Shown here piece after piece: positions 28,424-37,138 of a stretch of DNA of 64,000 bases. Position numbers and translations under genes: made by a program. The DNA comes from a virus: positions 62,001 to 126,000 of the IMG/VR virus record IMGVR_UViG_3300046665_000434. One strand, written 5' to 3'. Position 1 is the first letter of the stretch. Each line of letters starts with the position of its first letter. The notes under the pieces are model-generated. The model saw nothing but the letters and a program-made list of their open reading frames with translations, ran no database searches and was not told the DNA's origin.

Positions 28424-31117
28424 TTATTCCGTAGTACGTTTGATATCGACTCGCATCGATGCCAGCGTCTTATAGATATCGATCGGCTCACACTTGAGGA
28501 TATACTCCTCGATCGTGTGTTGTGTCTTGTACTCGTTCTGAATGCCGTTCTGCTGATTGAGATTAGGAAACCATCCGTCTTCCGCTTCAGCTTTGATGGT
28601 GTACAAGAACACCGGCAGGCGCAGAACATCGTTCAACGTGAAGCTGTCTGGTGTTTCGATCGTGATACGTTTTGTCTTCTGATCGTAGTGATACCGATCC
28701 AGACGCCATTTCTTTTCGATCGCAGACGAGATACCCAGCATGATGGCTTCATGCCGATCCGATGAACTATACAGCCATTCATTGGATTCAGTACCGTCCC
28801 ACTCAACCAACTTACCTGAACGCAAGAAGCCAGGCATCAGCTCCTCTTGTTTATACATCGACCCGTGGTACAGGTAGTGCGGCAGCTCAAACCCTGAGGA
28901 TTCTTTACTGTAGCTACGTTCCTGTCCCCAACCTTGGCCGCTGTGGCCGCTCTGGTCAAGCGTATTGCCGATACCTAAGATGTCAGCCAGCAACTGACCA
29001 AGACCTTGCAGGAACGAGAACGTGAAGCCTTCTGACGAGTATTCGGATATGTCCACCGACTCCAGAGACAGATACGCGCCCAATGGATCAGTGACCATTC
29101 GTTTCTCAAGCGCCAGCGTGTCGAGGTCGACGTTCTTCACCGACATGATCGCAGCTACCTGAGCCTGACTCCACTCCAGGATCTCGTTACTACGAGTACT
29201 GATGTTAGGCTGACTGCCGGTATCGAGCAAGAACGAGAACACATCCACGTCCTCATCCTGACCAAGGCGCGCAGCACGAGCGATGGTCTGGATCTTGATC
29301 GCTTCACGGAATGCCTGATTGAGCAGCAGGATACGGTTGGCTGCCGTCAGCGGAACCCCGGTCGACAGGGACTGGTAGGTCGCAATCAACGGATTGAGGT
29401 CTTCGTCCTTATAGAACTTAGCCACAATCTGAGGCAGGTCTTTGTTAGTAGCGCCAAAGATACGAGCAGGGGAATACCCGTCCTTGAAGACCTTCTCAGC
29501 AACAGCCTCGACGACCTCTACCCAGCTGGTGAAGATCAGCGTCTTCTTCTTGGCACCATCGATGTATTTCTCAAAGTCGATGTACTGCACCATTTCGACG
29601 TGACACTTGGAACGCATGCCGCCAACAATCGAGCCGAGCGCCTCACCCATCACTTTGAGTGGTAGGTACTTCACGACACTCTTAGCCGATCTGAACTCAG
29701 CCTTCATTGCAGAAGGTAGAGACGGGATGATCTGCTTACGCTCGTACTGGTTGGCGAGCATCGCCTCTTCTTTCATGGTCCGTGGATCGAATCCAGAGGA
29801 CACGATCTTCACTGCCTTGTTGTACTCGACGAATTCTCTCCGTTGAGCATCATTGGTTAGTGTCTTCTCGAACCAGTCAAGACCTGCCTGATACTGGCGT
29901 TCGTAAGCCTTACGGTTGAGTTCGTAATAGTGCGTACGCTCATCGATGAATTTTCGCAACACCGTACTGATGTTCTCAAGCGTGTACTTGTCGCCGTCCG
30001 GCATCTTGACGAGAACTTGCTCTTCGGTAACGTTGGTCTTGACCACGTCTTGTTTAGGGACATGGTACTTGAGGTGCCCCATCCGGTTACGCAGGATATC
30101 GTTGGCGCGCTTTGCATCACGGCCGTAGATCTTCCTGAAGCGTTCTTCCGTATCGTTGTCAAACAACGGGTCGATACACTTGAGGAATGGGATACACTCA
30201 ACGCCCAGCGCCAAGATAGGCGTACCGGACGACCAGATGGAATAACTGACAGCCTTCATCTGGCACAGTTCGATCAGCAGTTGCGCACGGTCGGACTGGA
30301 TACGGTTGAAGTTGTGGGACTCATCAAGAATAACAAACGTGTTGTTAAACTCACGGCTGTTGGCCTTGACGTAATCCAACATTTCCTCAAGCGACTCGTA
30401 ATGGCAGATGTAGTAGTGCTTGTCCAACGTCAATGGTTGTCCGCTGGTGCTGTACCAGTAAGGACGGCGCTTGGTCAGAATACCATCGATGGTATCTTTC
30501 CAGACGGTCTCAGTTACTGGTTTAGGGCAGATCACGATCACCTTGTTAGGGTGAGTAGATTCCGCACACACCAACGTACCAACGGTCTTACCGCTACCAG
30601 CGCCTGCATCGAGCATGTAGCCCTTCAGCTGGAAGGCTGGGACCAGACGTCCAAAGATCTCGATGAACTCGCTCTGGAACGGTTTGAGAGGGAATGGAGC
30701 CAACCCGACAATAGAGTCAGGGTCAGTCGCCATCTTGAAACTCTTACCGTTAGGATTGCTGAGCTTACCGCCCTTCTGCTGAGACTGGATTTCAAGAGCT
30801 TGTCGATCAGCATCACCCAGCCAAGTGTTTTCCTTACACTCGTCAATGATCTTTTGCAGTACACGTTTTGGCGTACGTGTTTGTCTGTCGTCGTAGATAC
30901 GTTGACAGATATACAGGAAGTCAGGGCCGAAGAAGTGACGCATGCGGATCTCAGACGACCGCACCACCGAGAACATGTATTTGAAGAGGGTGTTGTTACC
31001 CCAAAGCCGATACATGTCACGACGTAGCAATTCGGTACTGATCCCTTCAATAATCAGAAAGGTTGGGGTGGATTCAACTTCGATCAACCCTAGGCGACGT
31101 TTCAATCCTGCAAACAT
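28424..31117 (-). CDS. SNF2-like superfamily 2 helicase with a C-terminal LYHGS domain
   Basis: 897 residues from ATG 31117 (a GTG four codons upstream is possible). Walker A AGAGSGKT (~175-182), DExH box VILDESHNF (~267-275), SAT-like SSGTP, and C-terminal helicase motifs TLIFTSW and QTIARAARLGQDED. The last ~150 residues begin LYHGSMYKQEELMPGF, a separate domain of a kind that resembles ADP-ribosyltransferase-like 'YHGS' folds. The gene lies between two inner-body-like head proteins, so it may be virion-associated, as reported for phiKZ relatives. Confidence 0.82.
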   Translation of the reverse strand: MFAGLKRRLGLIEVESTPTFLIIEGISTELLRRDMYRLWGNNTLFKYMFSVVRSSEIRMRHFFGPDFLYICQRIYDDRQTRTPKRVLQKIIDECKENTWLGDADRQALEIQSQQKGGKLSNPNGKSFKMATDPDSIVGLAPFPLKPFQSEFIEIFGRLVPAFQLKGYMLDAGAGSGKTVGTLVCAESTHPNKVIVICPKPVTETVWKDTIDGILTKRRPYWYSTSGQPLTLDKHYYICHYESLEEMLDYVKANSREFNNTFVILDESHNFNRIQSDRAQLLIELCQMKAVSYSIWSSGTPILALGVECIPFLKCIDPLFDNDTEERFRKIYGRDAKRANDILRNRMGHLKYHVPKQDVVKTNVTEEQVLVKMPDGDKYTLENISTVLRKFIDERTHYYELNRKAYERQYQAGLDWFEKTLTNDAQRREFVEYNKAVKIVSSGFDPRTMKEEAMLANQYERKQIIPSLPSAMKAEFRSAKSVVKYLPLKVMGEALGSIVGGMRSKCHVEMVQYIDFEKYIDGAKKKTLIFTSWVEVVEAVAEKVFKDGYSPARIFGATNKDLPQIVAKFYKDEDLNPLIATYQSLSTGVPLTAANRILLLNQAFREAIKIQTIARAARLGQDEDVDVFSFLLDTGSQPNISTRSNEILEWSQAQVAAIMSVKNVDLDTLALEKRMVTDPLGAYLSLESVDISEYSSEGFTFSFLQGLGQLLADILGIGNTLDQSGHSGQGWGQERSYSKESSGFELPHYLYHGSMYKQEELMPGFLRSGKLVEWDGTESNEWLYSSSDRHEAIMLGISSAIEKKWRLDRYHYDQKTKRITIETPDSFTLNDVLRLPVFLYTIKAEAEDGWFPNLNQQNGIQNEYKTQHTIEEYILKCEPIDIYKTLASMRVDIKRTTE

Positions 31118-31181
31118 GGTGACTCTCACTTAGAGCCTGGGGCCCCTGAATTCATGGAACCCCAGTCAGTGTGGGGATTGA

Positions 31182-32513
31182 CTACTTCTTCTCTTCTTTC
31201 TTTTCAGCTTTCTTGAAGATGGTGTAACACTCGACGTTGGTTCTGAGGATACGAACACCGCAACGTTGGAAGTTGTCGCACTCTTGGGCGATTTCATTGT
31301 AACCCATCGACATCTTCATGAACGCATTGATAACGTACTTATAGCCTGCGTATTTCGAGATGCGTTTCTTGTAAGTGGCAAGCGCCACATTACGTGCGGC
31401 TTTCCAGTCGTCTTTCCGCTGCTGCTCGTTGGCGCTAAGGTGTTCGCCCCGAAGATTCGCCAGATCTGCACTGCCCAGACTCCAGCCGTATTCCCTGTCA
31501 GTTTCTCTCAAAATTTTATCGAGAGTATCACCTTCGGTCTTGGTGGCCTTGTCCAAGATCTGTTGGTAACGCTGACTCATGCCGGTGAATCTGCCAATGG
31601 TGGCCTGGATCGAATCGTTGATCGTCTTCTGCTCGAACGAGAAGGCTTCCAGCGCATTGACTGCCTCGACCAGATCCTTGATTTCCATCGGAGCAGTTTC
31701 GGTGACTTGGTGCGTACGATTATGCCGCTTGACGGACAGGGCGAAATGCTGCTTGGGATCGAACACCGCTTTACTGTCTTCGATGAACGGCATCTCGGTG
31801 ACCCGGTTAAAACCGATCTCGTGATAAATATCTTCAGAGCTAGTCACGCCCTCGAGAGTCGCAGGATCAAGGCGAATAACGTCTTCCTGGATCTTGGACA
31901 GTTTACGCGTGGTGTCTTGGATATGGCGAACGGCTTCATGGATGTCAGACATCTTGATGGCGAACTTACCACTGGCGGTGAATCCGTATCCAGGAGCCGC
32001 CATCGAGAACGCTCTGACCTTCTTGTCAGACAGTGTCGGAATGATCTCTTTGATCGCGCGCAGATCGTCAGCGACTTTAGCAGCGTGGTGGATACGCATG
32101 CCTAGCAGCTTTCTGAGGCCCTCCATGAACTTTGCAGCAGCTTGCTTGATCCATTCCCAGATCTTGGCGAGGAAGCTTTTCTGCTTATCCTCAGCTTCGG
32201 TAGAGTAATCCGACGCCGACTCGAACGAAGGCGCAATCAGACTGATCGGCAGATGTGCGATACCGGCAGACTGGATCAGCGCACCTACCGCTACCTCGTA
32301 CTGTTTAGCAGTCGCCGCAGTAGCTTCTATCGACAAGAAACGCAGAGACAGACTCTCCATGCTTTCGACGAAGGAGATTGCTCTTACCAAGTCATGACCA
32401 TGCTGACGGATTGCATGGACAGCCTCTTGGGAATACTCGATTGGAACTAGTACTGGCACCGCACCGGATTCCACGGCATAGCCCATCAATAGGTTATCTT
32501 CACGCATGATCAT
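31182..32513 (-). CDS. Inner-body-like head protein 2 with a cleavable propeptide (paralogue of 27302-28396)
   Basis: 443 residues (ATGs at codons 1 and 3). The N-terminal ~98 residues are homologous to the 364-aa protein and end at APSFE (S96-F97-E98). A tryptophan-containing amphipathic helix (FLAKIWEWIKQAAAKFMEGL) then occupies the same position as in the paralogue. The C-terminus is Lys/Glu-rich (IFKKAEKKEEKK). Together with its partner it flanks the helicase in one minus-strand unit. Confidence 0.7.
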   Translation of the reverse strand: MIMREDNLLMGYAVESGAVPVLVPIEYSQEAVHAIRQHGHDLVRAISFVESMESLSLRFLSIEATAATAKQYEVAVGALIQSAGIAHLPISLIAPSFESASDYSTEAEDKQKSFLAKIWEWIKQAAAKFMEGLRKLLGMRIHHAAKVADDLRAIKEIIPTLSDKKVRAFSMAAPGYGFTASGKFAIKMSDIHEAVRHIQDTTRKLSKIQEDVIRLDPATLEGVTSSEDIYHEIGFNRVTEMPFIEDSKAVFDPKQHFALSVKRHNRTHQVTETAPMEIKDLVEAVNALEAFSFEQKTINDSIQATIGRFTGMSQRYQQILDKATKTEGDTLDKILRETDREYGWSLGSADLANLRGEHLSANEQQRKDDWKAARNVALATYKKRISKYAGYKYVINAFMKMSMGYNEIAQECDNFQRCGVRILRTNVECYTIFKKAEKKEEKK

Positions 32514-32542
32514 GTCCCAAATAAGGAAGTAGTTTCATAAAA

Positions 32543-32851
32543 TTACGCTGCCGGAAAGCAGGTCTCTGGAATGTCTGGAAGATCGACAGTAATCCCAGCT
32601 TTGTCGTGCGTACAATCGGCACAATAGATGATGGTGTTGTTCGTCACGAAGCTGTGACAGATTGAATTCAGCCAGTCTTTGGAGACCTTGACTGACGGCG
32701 TAAACGTGATCATTGAGGCATCCTGATTCCAGCCCCAGTTATAATCAGGACGGACATGGTAGACCCGTATCCAATGCAGTTCATCGCATGCGGGGCAATA
32801 GAAAGCTACTCCGTCACCGCGCTTTACCAACTTAGATCCTAACCGTTCCAT
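32543..32851 (-). CDS. DUF6527-type zinc-binding protein
   Basis: 102 residues from an ATG with GAGAGG upstream. AFYCPACDELHWIR, then a Trp-rich NWGWN segment, FTPSVKV, ICHSFVTNNTI, YCADCTHDKAG and ITVDLPDIP reproduce the ordered DUF6527 motifs, including two Cys pairs that probably bind zinc. Function of the family is unknown. Divergent from the next + strand gene. Confidence 0.78.
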   Translation of the reverse strand: MERLGSKLVKRGDGVAFYCPACDELHWIRVYHVRPDYNWGWNQDASMITFTPSVKVSKDWLNSICHSFVTNNTIIYCADCTHDKAGITVDLPDIPETCFPAA

Positions 32852-32906
32852 AATCACACCTCTCGTTAAAAGTTATTATATAGCCTAATCTTCTTGGACA
32901 GTCATC

Positions 32907-33704
32907 ATGCTAGCGGTCATTATTAAAGGCAATCCGAAGTTCATCAACACTCCGCTAGCTAAGTCGTACTATAGTGATATCGAGACGTTTCTAAAATCTC
33001 TCGGTTACACAGTTGAGTTTAATGCCGGTAAAGACTACACTCGTCCTAGACAGGATGCGGATCTCTATATCGGACATTCTCGTGGTGCCGACCGTTATGA
33101 CTTCATGGACGCTAAGAACAAAAGCAAGTTCTTGAAGTTCGGTGTCCTTGAAGGCTATATCCATCCGGTAGATGCCGCGTGGCAGAAAGTAACGAAGCCT
33201 GGAACCGGCGTTCCCCCAAACGAACACTTCATCTTCACTGATGAGCAGAAAGAAGCTATCCGAAGTAAAACGGCCGAGCTCTCTACGGAATCGAACTCAA
33301 CTGTCGATACGTTGATTGCTAACGCCATGAAAGAAAAGTTCCTTGGCCCAGCCTCTCTTAATAAACACATGGAGAATCTGGTTGTCATCGAGTCTAATGG
33401 TAAACCTGTAGGCTTCTATATACCGTTCCAAGAAAAGGACGGTGTCTGGCGTACGGGATCGATTTACCTGCTACCTGAATATCGTGGACGTGGGATCGCT
33501 AAAGACGTGATCGCCAAGTTCGCGAAAGAGCGGAGAGTAAGGGCATGGATAGAGCGTGGAAATACAGCCAGCGTTCGGGCCTTTACTGCGGCAGGGTTGG
33601 CGGGGACTGGACGACGCTTGCTGGTGAACGGTAAGCACTTTGATGAGTACGTTACTCTTGAAGAATCGTTAGAGCGCAATACGCGTATCCTGAGCTGGGA
33701 CTAA
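32907..33704 (+). CDS. GNAT-family acetyltransferase fused to an N-terminal GHSRG domain
   Basis: 265 residues. Residues ~1-75 (VIIKGNPKFINT... DADLYIGHSRGADRYDF) form an alpha/beta domain with a GHSRG motif like the nucleophile elbow of serine hydrolases. Residues ~140-260 carry a GNAT core: VIESNGKPVGFYIPF, then LLPEYRGRGIAKDVIAKFAK (acetyl-CoA loop RGRGIA) and NTASVRAFTAAGL. Acetylation of a small molecule or protein is likely; the target is unknown. Confidence 0.8.
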   Translation: MLAVIIKGNPKFINTPLAKSYYSDIETFLKSLGYTVEFNAGKDYTRPRQDADLYIGHSRGADRYDFMDAKNKSKFLKFGVLEGYIHPVDAAWQKVTKPGTGVPPNEHFIFTDEQKEAIRSKTAELSTESNSTVDTLIANAMKEKFLGPASLNKHMENLVVIESNGKPVGFYIPFQEKDGVWRTGSIYLLPEYRGRGIAKDVIAKFAKERRVRAWIERGNTASVRAFTAAGLAGTGRRLLVNGKHFDEYVTLEESLERNTRILSWD

Positions 33705-33717
33705 TCATTATATGCAA

Positions 33718-33990
33718 GCACCGGGTAGGGTGTAAGCAGACGGTGGCGGTTACGCCTGATCGAGTGACACACTCCTCGGTTAGGTAACCAGTGGTCAGGA
33801 TGTCCTCTCTGACCTAAGACGTTATTGCTGTGGGTGCGATAACGTCTGCTGAAGCGAATGCTCAGCCTACAACGTTTGGTAGCGCGGGGACATGCCAAAC
33901 GTTGTGGGGTGGACATACATACCCCAGTGTGACCACTACCGTACATCCCTCGATCCTTCCACTCCTAGGGATCGAGGGATGTACCTTTCT
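33718..33990 (+). ncRNA. Highly structured 374-nt intergenic region
   Basis: No gene between 33705 and 34078. Four hairpins in series: GGTCAG/CTGACC; AGACGTTAT/ATAACGTCT (9 bp); ACAACGTTTGG/CCAAACGTTGT (11 bp perfect); and GTACATCCCTCGATCC/GGATCGAGGGATGTAC (16 bp perfect). The last is followed by TTTCTTTATGCCG and probably terminates transcription. The spacing suggests a structured small RNA. Type not recognised. Confidence 0.5.
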
Positions 33991-34025
33991 TTATGCCGCA
34001 TCCATACTTTTTCAATGAAATTATC

Positions 34026-34038
34026 TACAGTCATACAT
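34026..34038 (+). promoter_or_regulatory. Putative phage promoter element TACAGTCATACAT
   Basis: Identical 13-mer to those at 18941, 21457 and 50617, 41 nt before the next start and just after a terminator-type hairpin. Confidence 0.5.
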
Positions 34039-34063
34039 AACGGAGGTGACTAAACAAACCAAT

Positions 34064-34076
34064 GTCCGAGGAGGAC
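34064..34076 (+). promoter_or_regulatory. SD hairpin, GTCC/GGAC form
   Basis: GTCC-GAGGA-GGAC, 2 nt before ATG 34079. Confidence 0.6.
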
Positions 34077-34078
34077 TC

Positions 34079-34420
34079 ATGTCGTATTCTAATGCATTGA
34101 AAATCGGTGGTGTGCTGGTATTGGCTGCAATCGGTGTCGTAGCTGCTGTCAAAGCGTACCACGAGAAAGAAGCCGCTTCTGAAGAGAAGCTAAAACCTCT
34201 CCAGACACTGGCCATGAAAGTAATGCTCAATAAACTCCTGGTGGAGATCAGCGAGCTGATCGTATCCAAACAGGTGATGCCGGATGACGATCTGTTTATC
34301 AGAGTCAGGGTGTTCAGGGATCTCGCCAAGGCCGACTATGTAGATCTCAGCCATCTTGACCTGTGTATGCTGGTTCAGGAAGCGCAGGGCATACTGTCCA
34401 CACTCAAATCCATGCCTTAA
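34079..34420 (+). CDS. Membrane-anchored small protein, 113 aa, paralogue of 35464-35814
   Basis: ATG 34079 follows an SD hairpin. N-terminal TM helix (IGGVLVLAAIGVVAAV) then a helical charged domain ending LSHLDLCMLVQEAQGIL. Both the TM start and the 'SH-D---L---' region match the 35464 product. Function unknown. Confidence 0.75.
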   Translation: MSYSNALKIGGVLVLAAIGVVAAVKAYHEKEAASEEKLKPLQTLAMKVMLNKLLVEISELIVSKQVMPDDDLFIRVRVFRDLAKADYVDLSHLDLCMLVQEAQGILSTLKSMP

Positions 34421-34431
34421 TAGGAGGTTAC

Positions 34432-34887
34432 GTGAAGAATCCATTCAAACGTTACGCAACTATATTCGATCGGTTGGCAGATAGTTTTCGAATCCGTACC
34501 TTTTCTCCTAAGGACGAGGTGAAGGACGTTGTAGAAATAGGCTTCGTTGAGGCATTAGGTATATATCTTCACCACATCACGCGTGACCTTATTCGTCAAG
34601 GACATTCTGTAATGAGTGTCGTCGGTAAGGTCAAAGCCGCCAGAAGTGACGGTTGGGAAGATGATATCGCCGCAATGATCAACGAGTATACCAGTCGCTC
34701 TACGGTCACGTATCAGCGCTATCCGGCCGGTGTCATGTCGATAGGTATCCCTCAACAAACTTATCGCTTGAAGCTGGTGCGTACGGTGAAGAAACCGGCT
34801 TCGGATTTCGCGGGAGATATGACCCGCGGAAAAGTAGAACTGTCGGAACAAGTGCTGACCACTATCAAAAATTATTCGTCGGACTGA
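34432..34887 (+). CDS. Unknown protein, 151 aa
   Basis: GTG start at 34432 with a TAGGAGG SD; the longer reading overlaps the previous gene and is rejected. Basic alpha/beta protein. Confidence 0.7.
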   Translation: MKNPFKRYATIFDRLADSFRIRTFSPKDEVKDVVEIGFVEALGIYLHHITRDLIRQGHSVMSVVGKVKAARSDGWEDDIAAMINEYTSRSTVTYQRYPAGVMSIGIPQQTYRLKLVRTVKKPASDFAGDMTRGKVELSEQVLTTIKNYSSD

Positions 34888-34897
34888 TCCGACTAAA

Positions 34898-34911
34898 GAC
34901 CGTAGGAGGTC
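34898..34911 (+). promoter_or_regulatory. SD hairpin, GACC/GGTC form
   Basis: GACC-GTAGGA-GGTC, 3 nt before ATG 34915. Confidence 0.6.
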
Positions 34912-34914
34912 ATC

Positions 34915-35433
34915 ATGTTTCTTGTTTCTCGCAGTATCTTCAATCAACTCAAATCTGATTATCTCGACCTCCCTCTCGGCGCCATCGATGAAGGTCTGCG
35001 TAACAGCATCCGTAAGATCAACATGATGAACGGTATAGTGACGTTCGCTTGCTGTGAAAGCCATTTGGAGACTGAGGAGTTTCCAGAATACGGTAGTCAA
35101 TTCTACGTCGCCTTCCGGGCTAGCACTAACTACGGTATCCTTAAAATAAAGAGCATCTACAAAGGCTTTGCAGGACAGCTGGAGTTGATGGTCCCAAACC
35201 CTTATCTTGAGAATGAGTTATCGTGGACCAACCCGCGACTCGAGATCGATGAGACCTGTCAAGTTGATGGTACTGATCGACAATGGTCATTAGTGATCAG
35301 AGTAACCGTATTCAGCCATTCTTTCAAGGAAGTAGTCCTTAAAGCTTTCGAGAATGCTGTCAATAAAGAGCTGGTGCGGGACATCCCAAAAACAACTGCG
35401 GCTAAGCCGCGCCGATTCAGGCCGTCTTTCTAA
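34915..35433 (+). CDS. Unknown protein, 172 aa
   Basis: Preceded by an SD hairpin. Soluble; basic C-terminus (KPRRFRPSF). No motif. Confidence 0.75.
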   Translation: MFLVSRSIFNQLKSDYLDLPLGAIDEGLRNSIRKINMMNGIVTFACCESHLETEEFPEYGSQFYVAFRASTNYGILKIKSIYKGFAGQLELMVPNPYLENELSWTNPRLEIDETCQVDGTDRQWSLVIRVTVFSHSFKEVVLKAFENAVNKELVRDIPKTTAAKPRRFRPSF

Positions 35434-35447
35434 ATCTTACTGTCATC

Positions 35448-35460
35448 GACCGAGGAGGTC
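35448..35460 (+). promoter_or_regulatory. SD hairpin, GACC/GGTC form
   Basis: GACC-GAGGA-GGTC, 3 nt before ATG 35464. Confidence 0.6.
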
Positions 35461-35463
35461 ATT

Positions 35464-35814
35464 ATGTCGCTTTATAACGTATTGAAAGTTGGTGCTGTAC
35501 TGGCAGTTGCTGGCGCTGCCGGCTACATTGGTTACAAAGCCATAGTGGCCTATAAAGAAGAACAGGAGTATCAGGCAAAGCAAGAAGAAATCAACGACAT
35601 TAAAACACAGTTAGTGTTAAAAATGATGTCCATCCGCCTGATCGTTTCTTTCAACGGTTCTGAATGGCTGGAGATTAAAGATCCTCAGGCTTACAGTTAT
35701 TACGTAGATCTTGTCAACGCCCGCAGCACCGGTTACCGTGGATTCAGCCATGCTGACTTCAAGCTCCTCTTGTACAAGCTGGAATACGTGTACGCAGTAG
35801 TTACTGCACGGTAA
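35464..35814 (+). CDS. Membrane-anchored small protein, 116 aa, paralogue of 34079-34420
   Basis: N-terminal TM helix (VGAVLAVAGAAGYIGYKAIV), acidic coiled-coil linker, C-terminal FSHADFKLLLYKLEYV related to the upstream paralogue. Strong terminator follows. Confidence 0.76.
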   Translation: MSLYNVLKVGAVLAVAGAAGYIGYKAIVAYKEEQEYQAKQEEINDIKTQLVLKMMSIRLIVSFNGSEWLEIKDPQAYSYYVDLVNARSTGYRGFSHADFKLLLYKLEYVYAVVTAR

Positions 35815-35816
35815 TA

Positions 35817-35858
35817 TACAGGAGAGGCGTAAGCCTCTCCTGTACTCTTCTTTTTTTT
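35817..35858 (+). terminator. Strong terminator
   Basis: A 12-bp perfect stem TACAGGAGAGGC/GCCTCTCCTGTA with loop GTAA, then eight consecutive T. Confidence 0.9.
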
Positions 35859-35931
35859 GTTGTAATAGCTTACATTTGGTTTCAATACTATGTAGAAGTA
35901 CCCGTGGCTAATAGCCATTACAGTACAGCCA

Positions 35932-35943
35932 TGCTCTTTAACA
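35932..35943 (+). promoter_or_regulatory. boxA-like antitermination sequence
   Basis: TGCTCTTTAACA is identical to the bacterial rRNA-operon boxA core bound by NusB-S10. It lies in a 430-nt stretch without genes (35860-36291), downstream of a terminator. Only sequence identity supports a role. Confidence 0.4.
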
Positions 35944-36169
35944 ACTCGGTGTCAGTCACAGTAAGTGCTATCTCAGTACAGCTCCCTGATAATGACTCTC
36001 TAGCATAGCGGGTATCCAGCCCTGCATCTTAGCGCCTTTCTGGAACGATAAGCGCGCTCCATTCGATCATGTACGAAATATCAAGTCGTTGAGCAGTAAG
36101 GGCGCTGCGCTCTGGCGATACACGACAAGGGTTGAGTCGGGTCTTTGGAAGAAACAAAGAAGTCATACG

Positions 36170-36194
36170 GCCCGGCCTTGCGCCGGGCTTTATG
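36170..36194 (+). terminator. Hairpin followed by TTTATGCTG
   Basis: GCCCGGC-CTTGC-GCCGGGC then TTTATGCTG closes the 35.9-36.2 kb non-coding stretch, so that stretch is probably transcribed. No ORF of note is seen in it apart from a 25-codon frame at 35931. Confidence 0.65.
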
Positions 36195-36291
36195 CTGTAT
36201 GTAAGTATTTATAATGACGAAGTACTTATGAACATCAGTGTAGACTTCCGCCATGACAAAGATCAACTACCCTATCCTTGGAGCAGAATCC

Positions 36292-37041
36292 ATGAACCCA
36301 GACATCGATCGTCCTACACGGCCAACTTTAGCTGAAGCTATCGCAGCGATCACAAAGCCAGCGCCGTATTGGCCACAAGACCTCATCGTCAAAGTGGTAT
36401 CGCTACCGTCGAAGATGGCCGCAGACGAGCAGTTGCGTGATGCGTTTATCAACGTAATCGAAAACTTGGCAACCAATATCAGTTCGTTCAGTACTGAGCG
36501 TGTATTGCGGCCAGCTAGTGTCGGCGATGATGTCCTTGAATTCTCCAATAACTTTAATGGCATCACTGTCCACGCGCCGGAATACGAGAACAAACCCGTC
36601 CTGCGCATGTTGCGCCAGATCCAGAATCAGTACATGGTAGGTCGTAGTCTGTCCCAACTGGCAAGGGACCCTTTCGCACTGATTGCGTTCGAGCCGAACA
36701 AGACTCGTACCGACGTGATCGATGCCTGGTTCATTCCGTCGTTTTTCATCAGCACCCTGCCTGCACATATTTGCAGTAAGAGTATCAGATCCGCGGCCGA
36801 TACCGTCATCGGCGGTGAAATTTATTCGTTCGATCTGTCCGGTGAAACCCTCCAGAGTGATCTGATCAGCGATGTCGCGTCGAAGATGTACAAGTCTATG
36901 ATGCTCACTCCGGAAGGTGAACAGACCAACTCTGAGTTCTCATGGCCAGGTGCGTTGAAACAGCTGCTGCCTAACGGTAGTACTGATGTACTGAGTAACC
37001 GTATGCAAGGTTATTCGGAAGTCATCAAACAGGCAGAATAA
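36292..37041 (+). CDS. Unknown protein, 249 aa
   Basis: ATG 36292 has GGAG 8 nt upstream; an in-frame ATG at 36253 has no SD. Soluble, mixed alpha/beta protein. Ends in a terminator, so it forms a one-gene unit. Confidence 0.76.
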   Translation: MNPDIDRPTRPTLAEAIAAITKPAPYWPQDLIVKVVSLPSKMAADEQLRDAFINVIENLATNISSFSTERVLRPASVGDDVLEFSNNFNGITVHAPEYENKPVLRMLRQIQNQYMVGRSLSQLARDPFALIAFEPNKTRTDVIDAWFIPSFFISTLPAHICSKSIRSAADTVIGGEIYSFDLSGETLQSDLISDVASKMYKSMMLTPEGEQTNSEFSWPGALKQLLPNGSTDVLSNRMQGYSEVIKQAE

Positions 37042-37057
37042 CCTGATCCCTGCATAG

Positions 37058-37082
37058 GTCCGGCTACTGCCGGACTTTATGC
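37058..37082 (+). terminator. Terminator hairpin followed by TTTATGCCG
   Basis: GTCCGGC-TACT-GCCGGAC then TTTATGCCG. Confidence 0.8.
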
Positions 37083-37138
37083 CGTGTCATTTCTCACCAA
37101 ACCGACTTATCTAATAGACAACTAATCGAGCATCTGAA

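Noticed and set aside
29930-31027. Long + strand frame (365 codons) opposite the SNF2-like helicase
   Set aside because: The helicase frame on the minus strand carries all diagnostic motifs; the opposite frame is its shadow.
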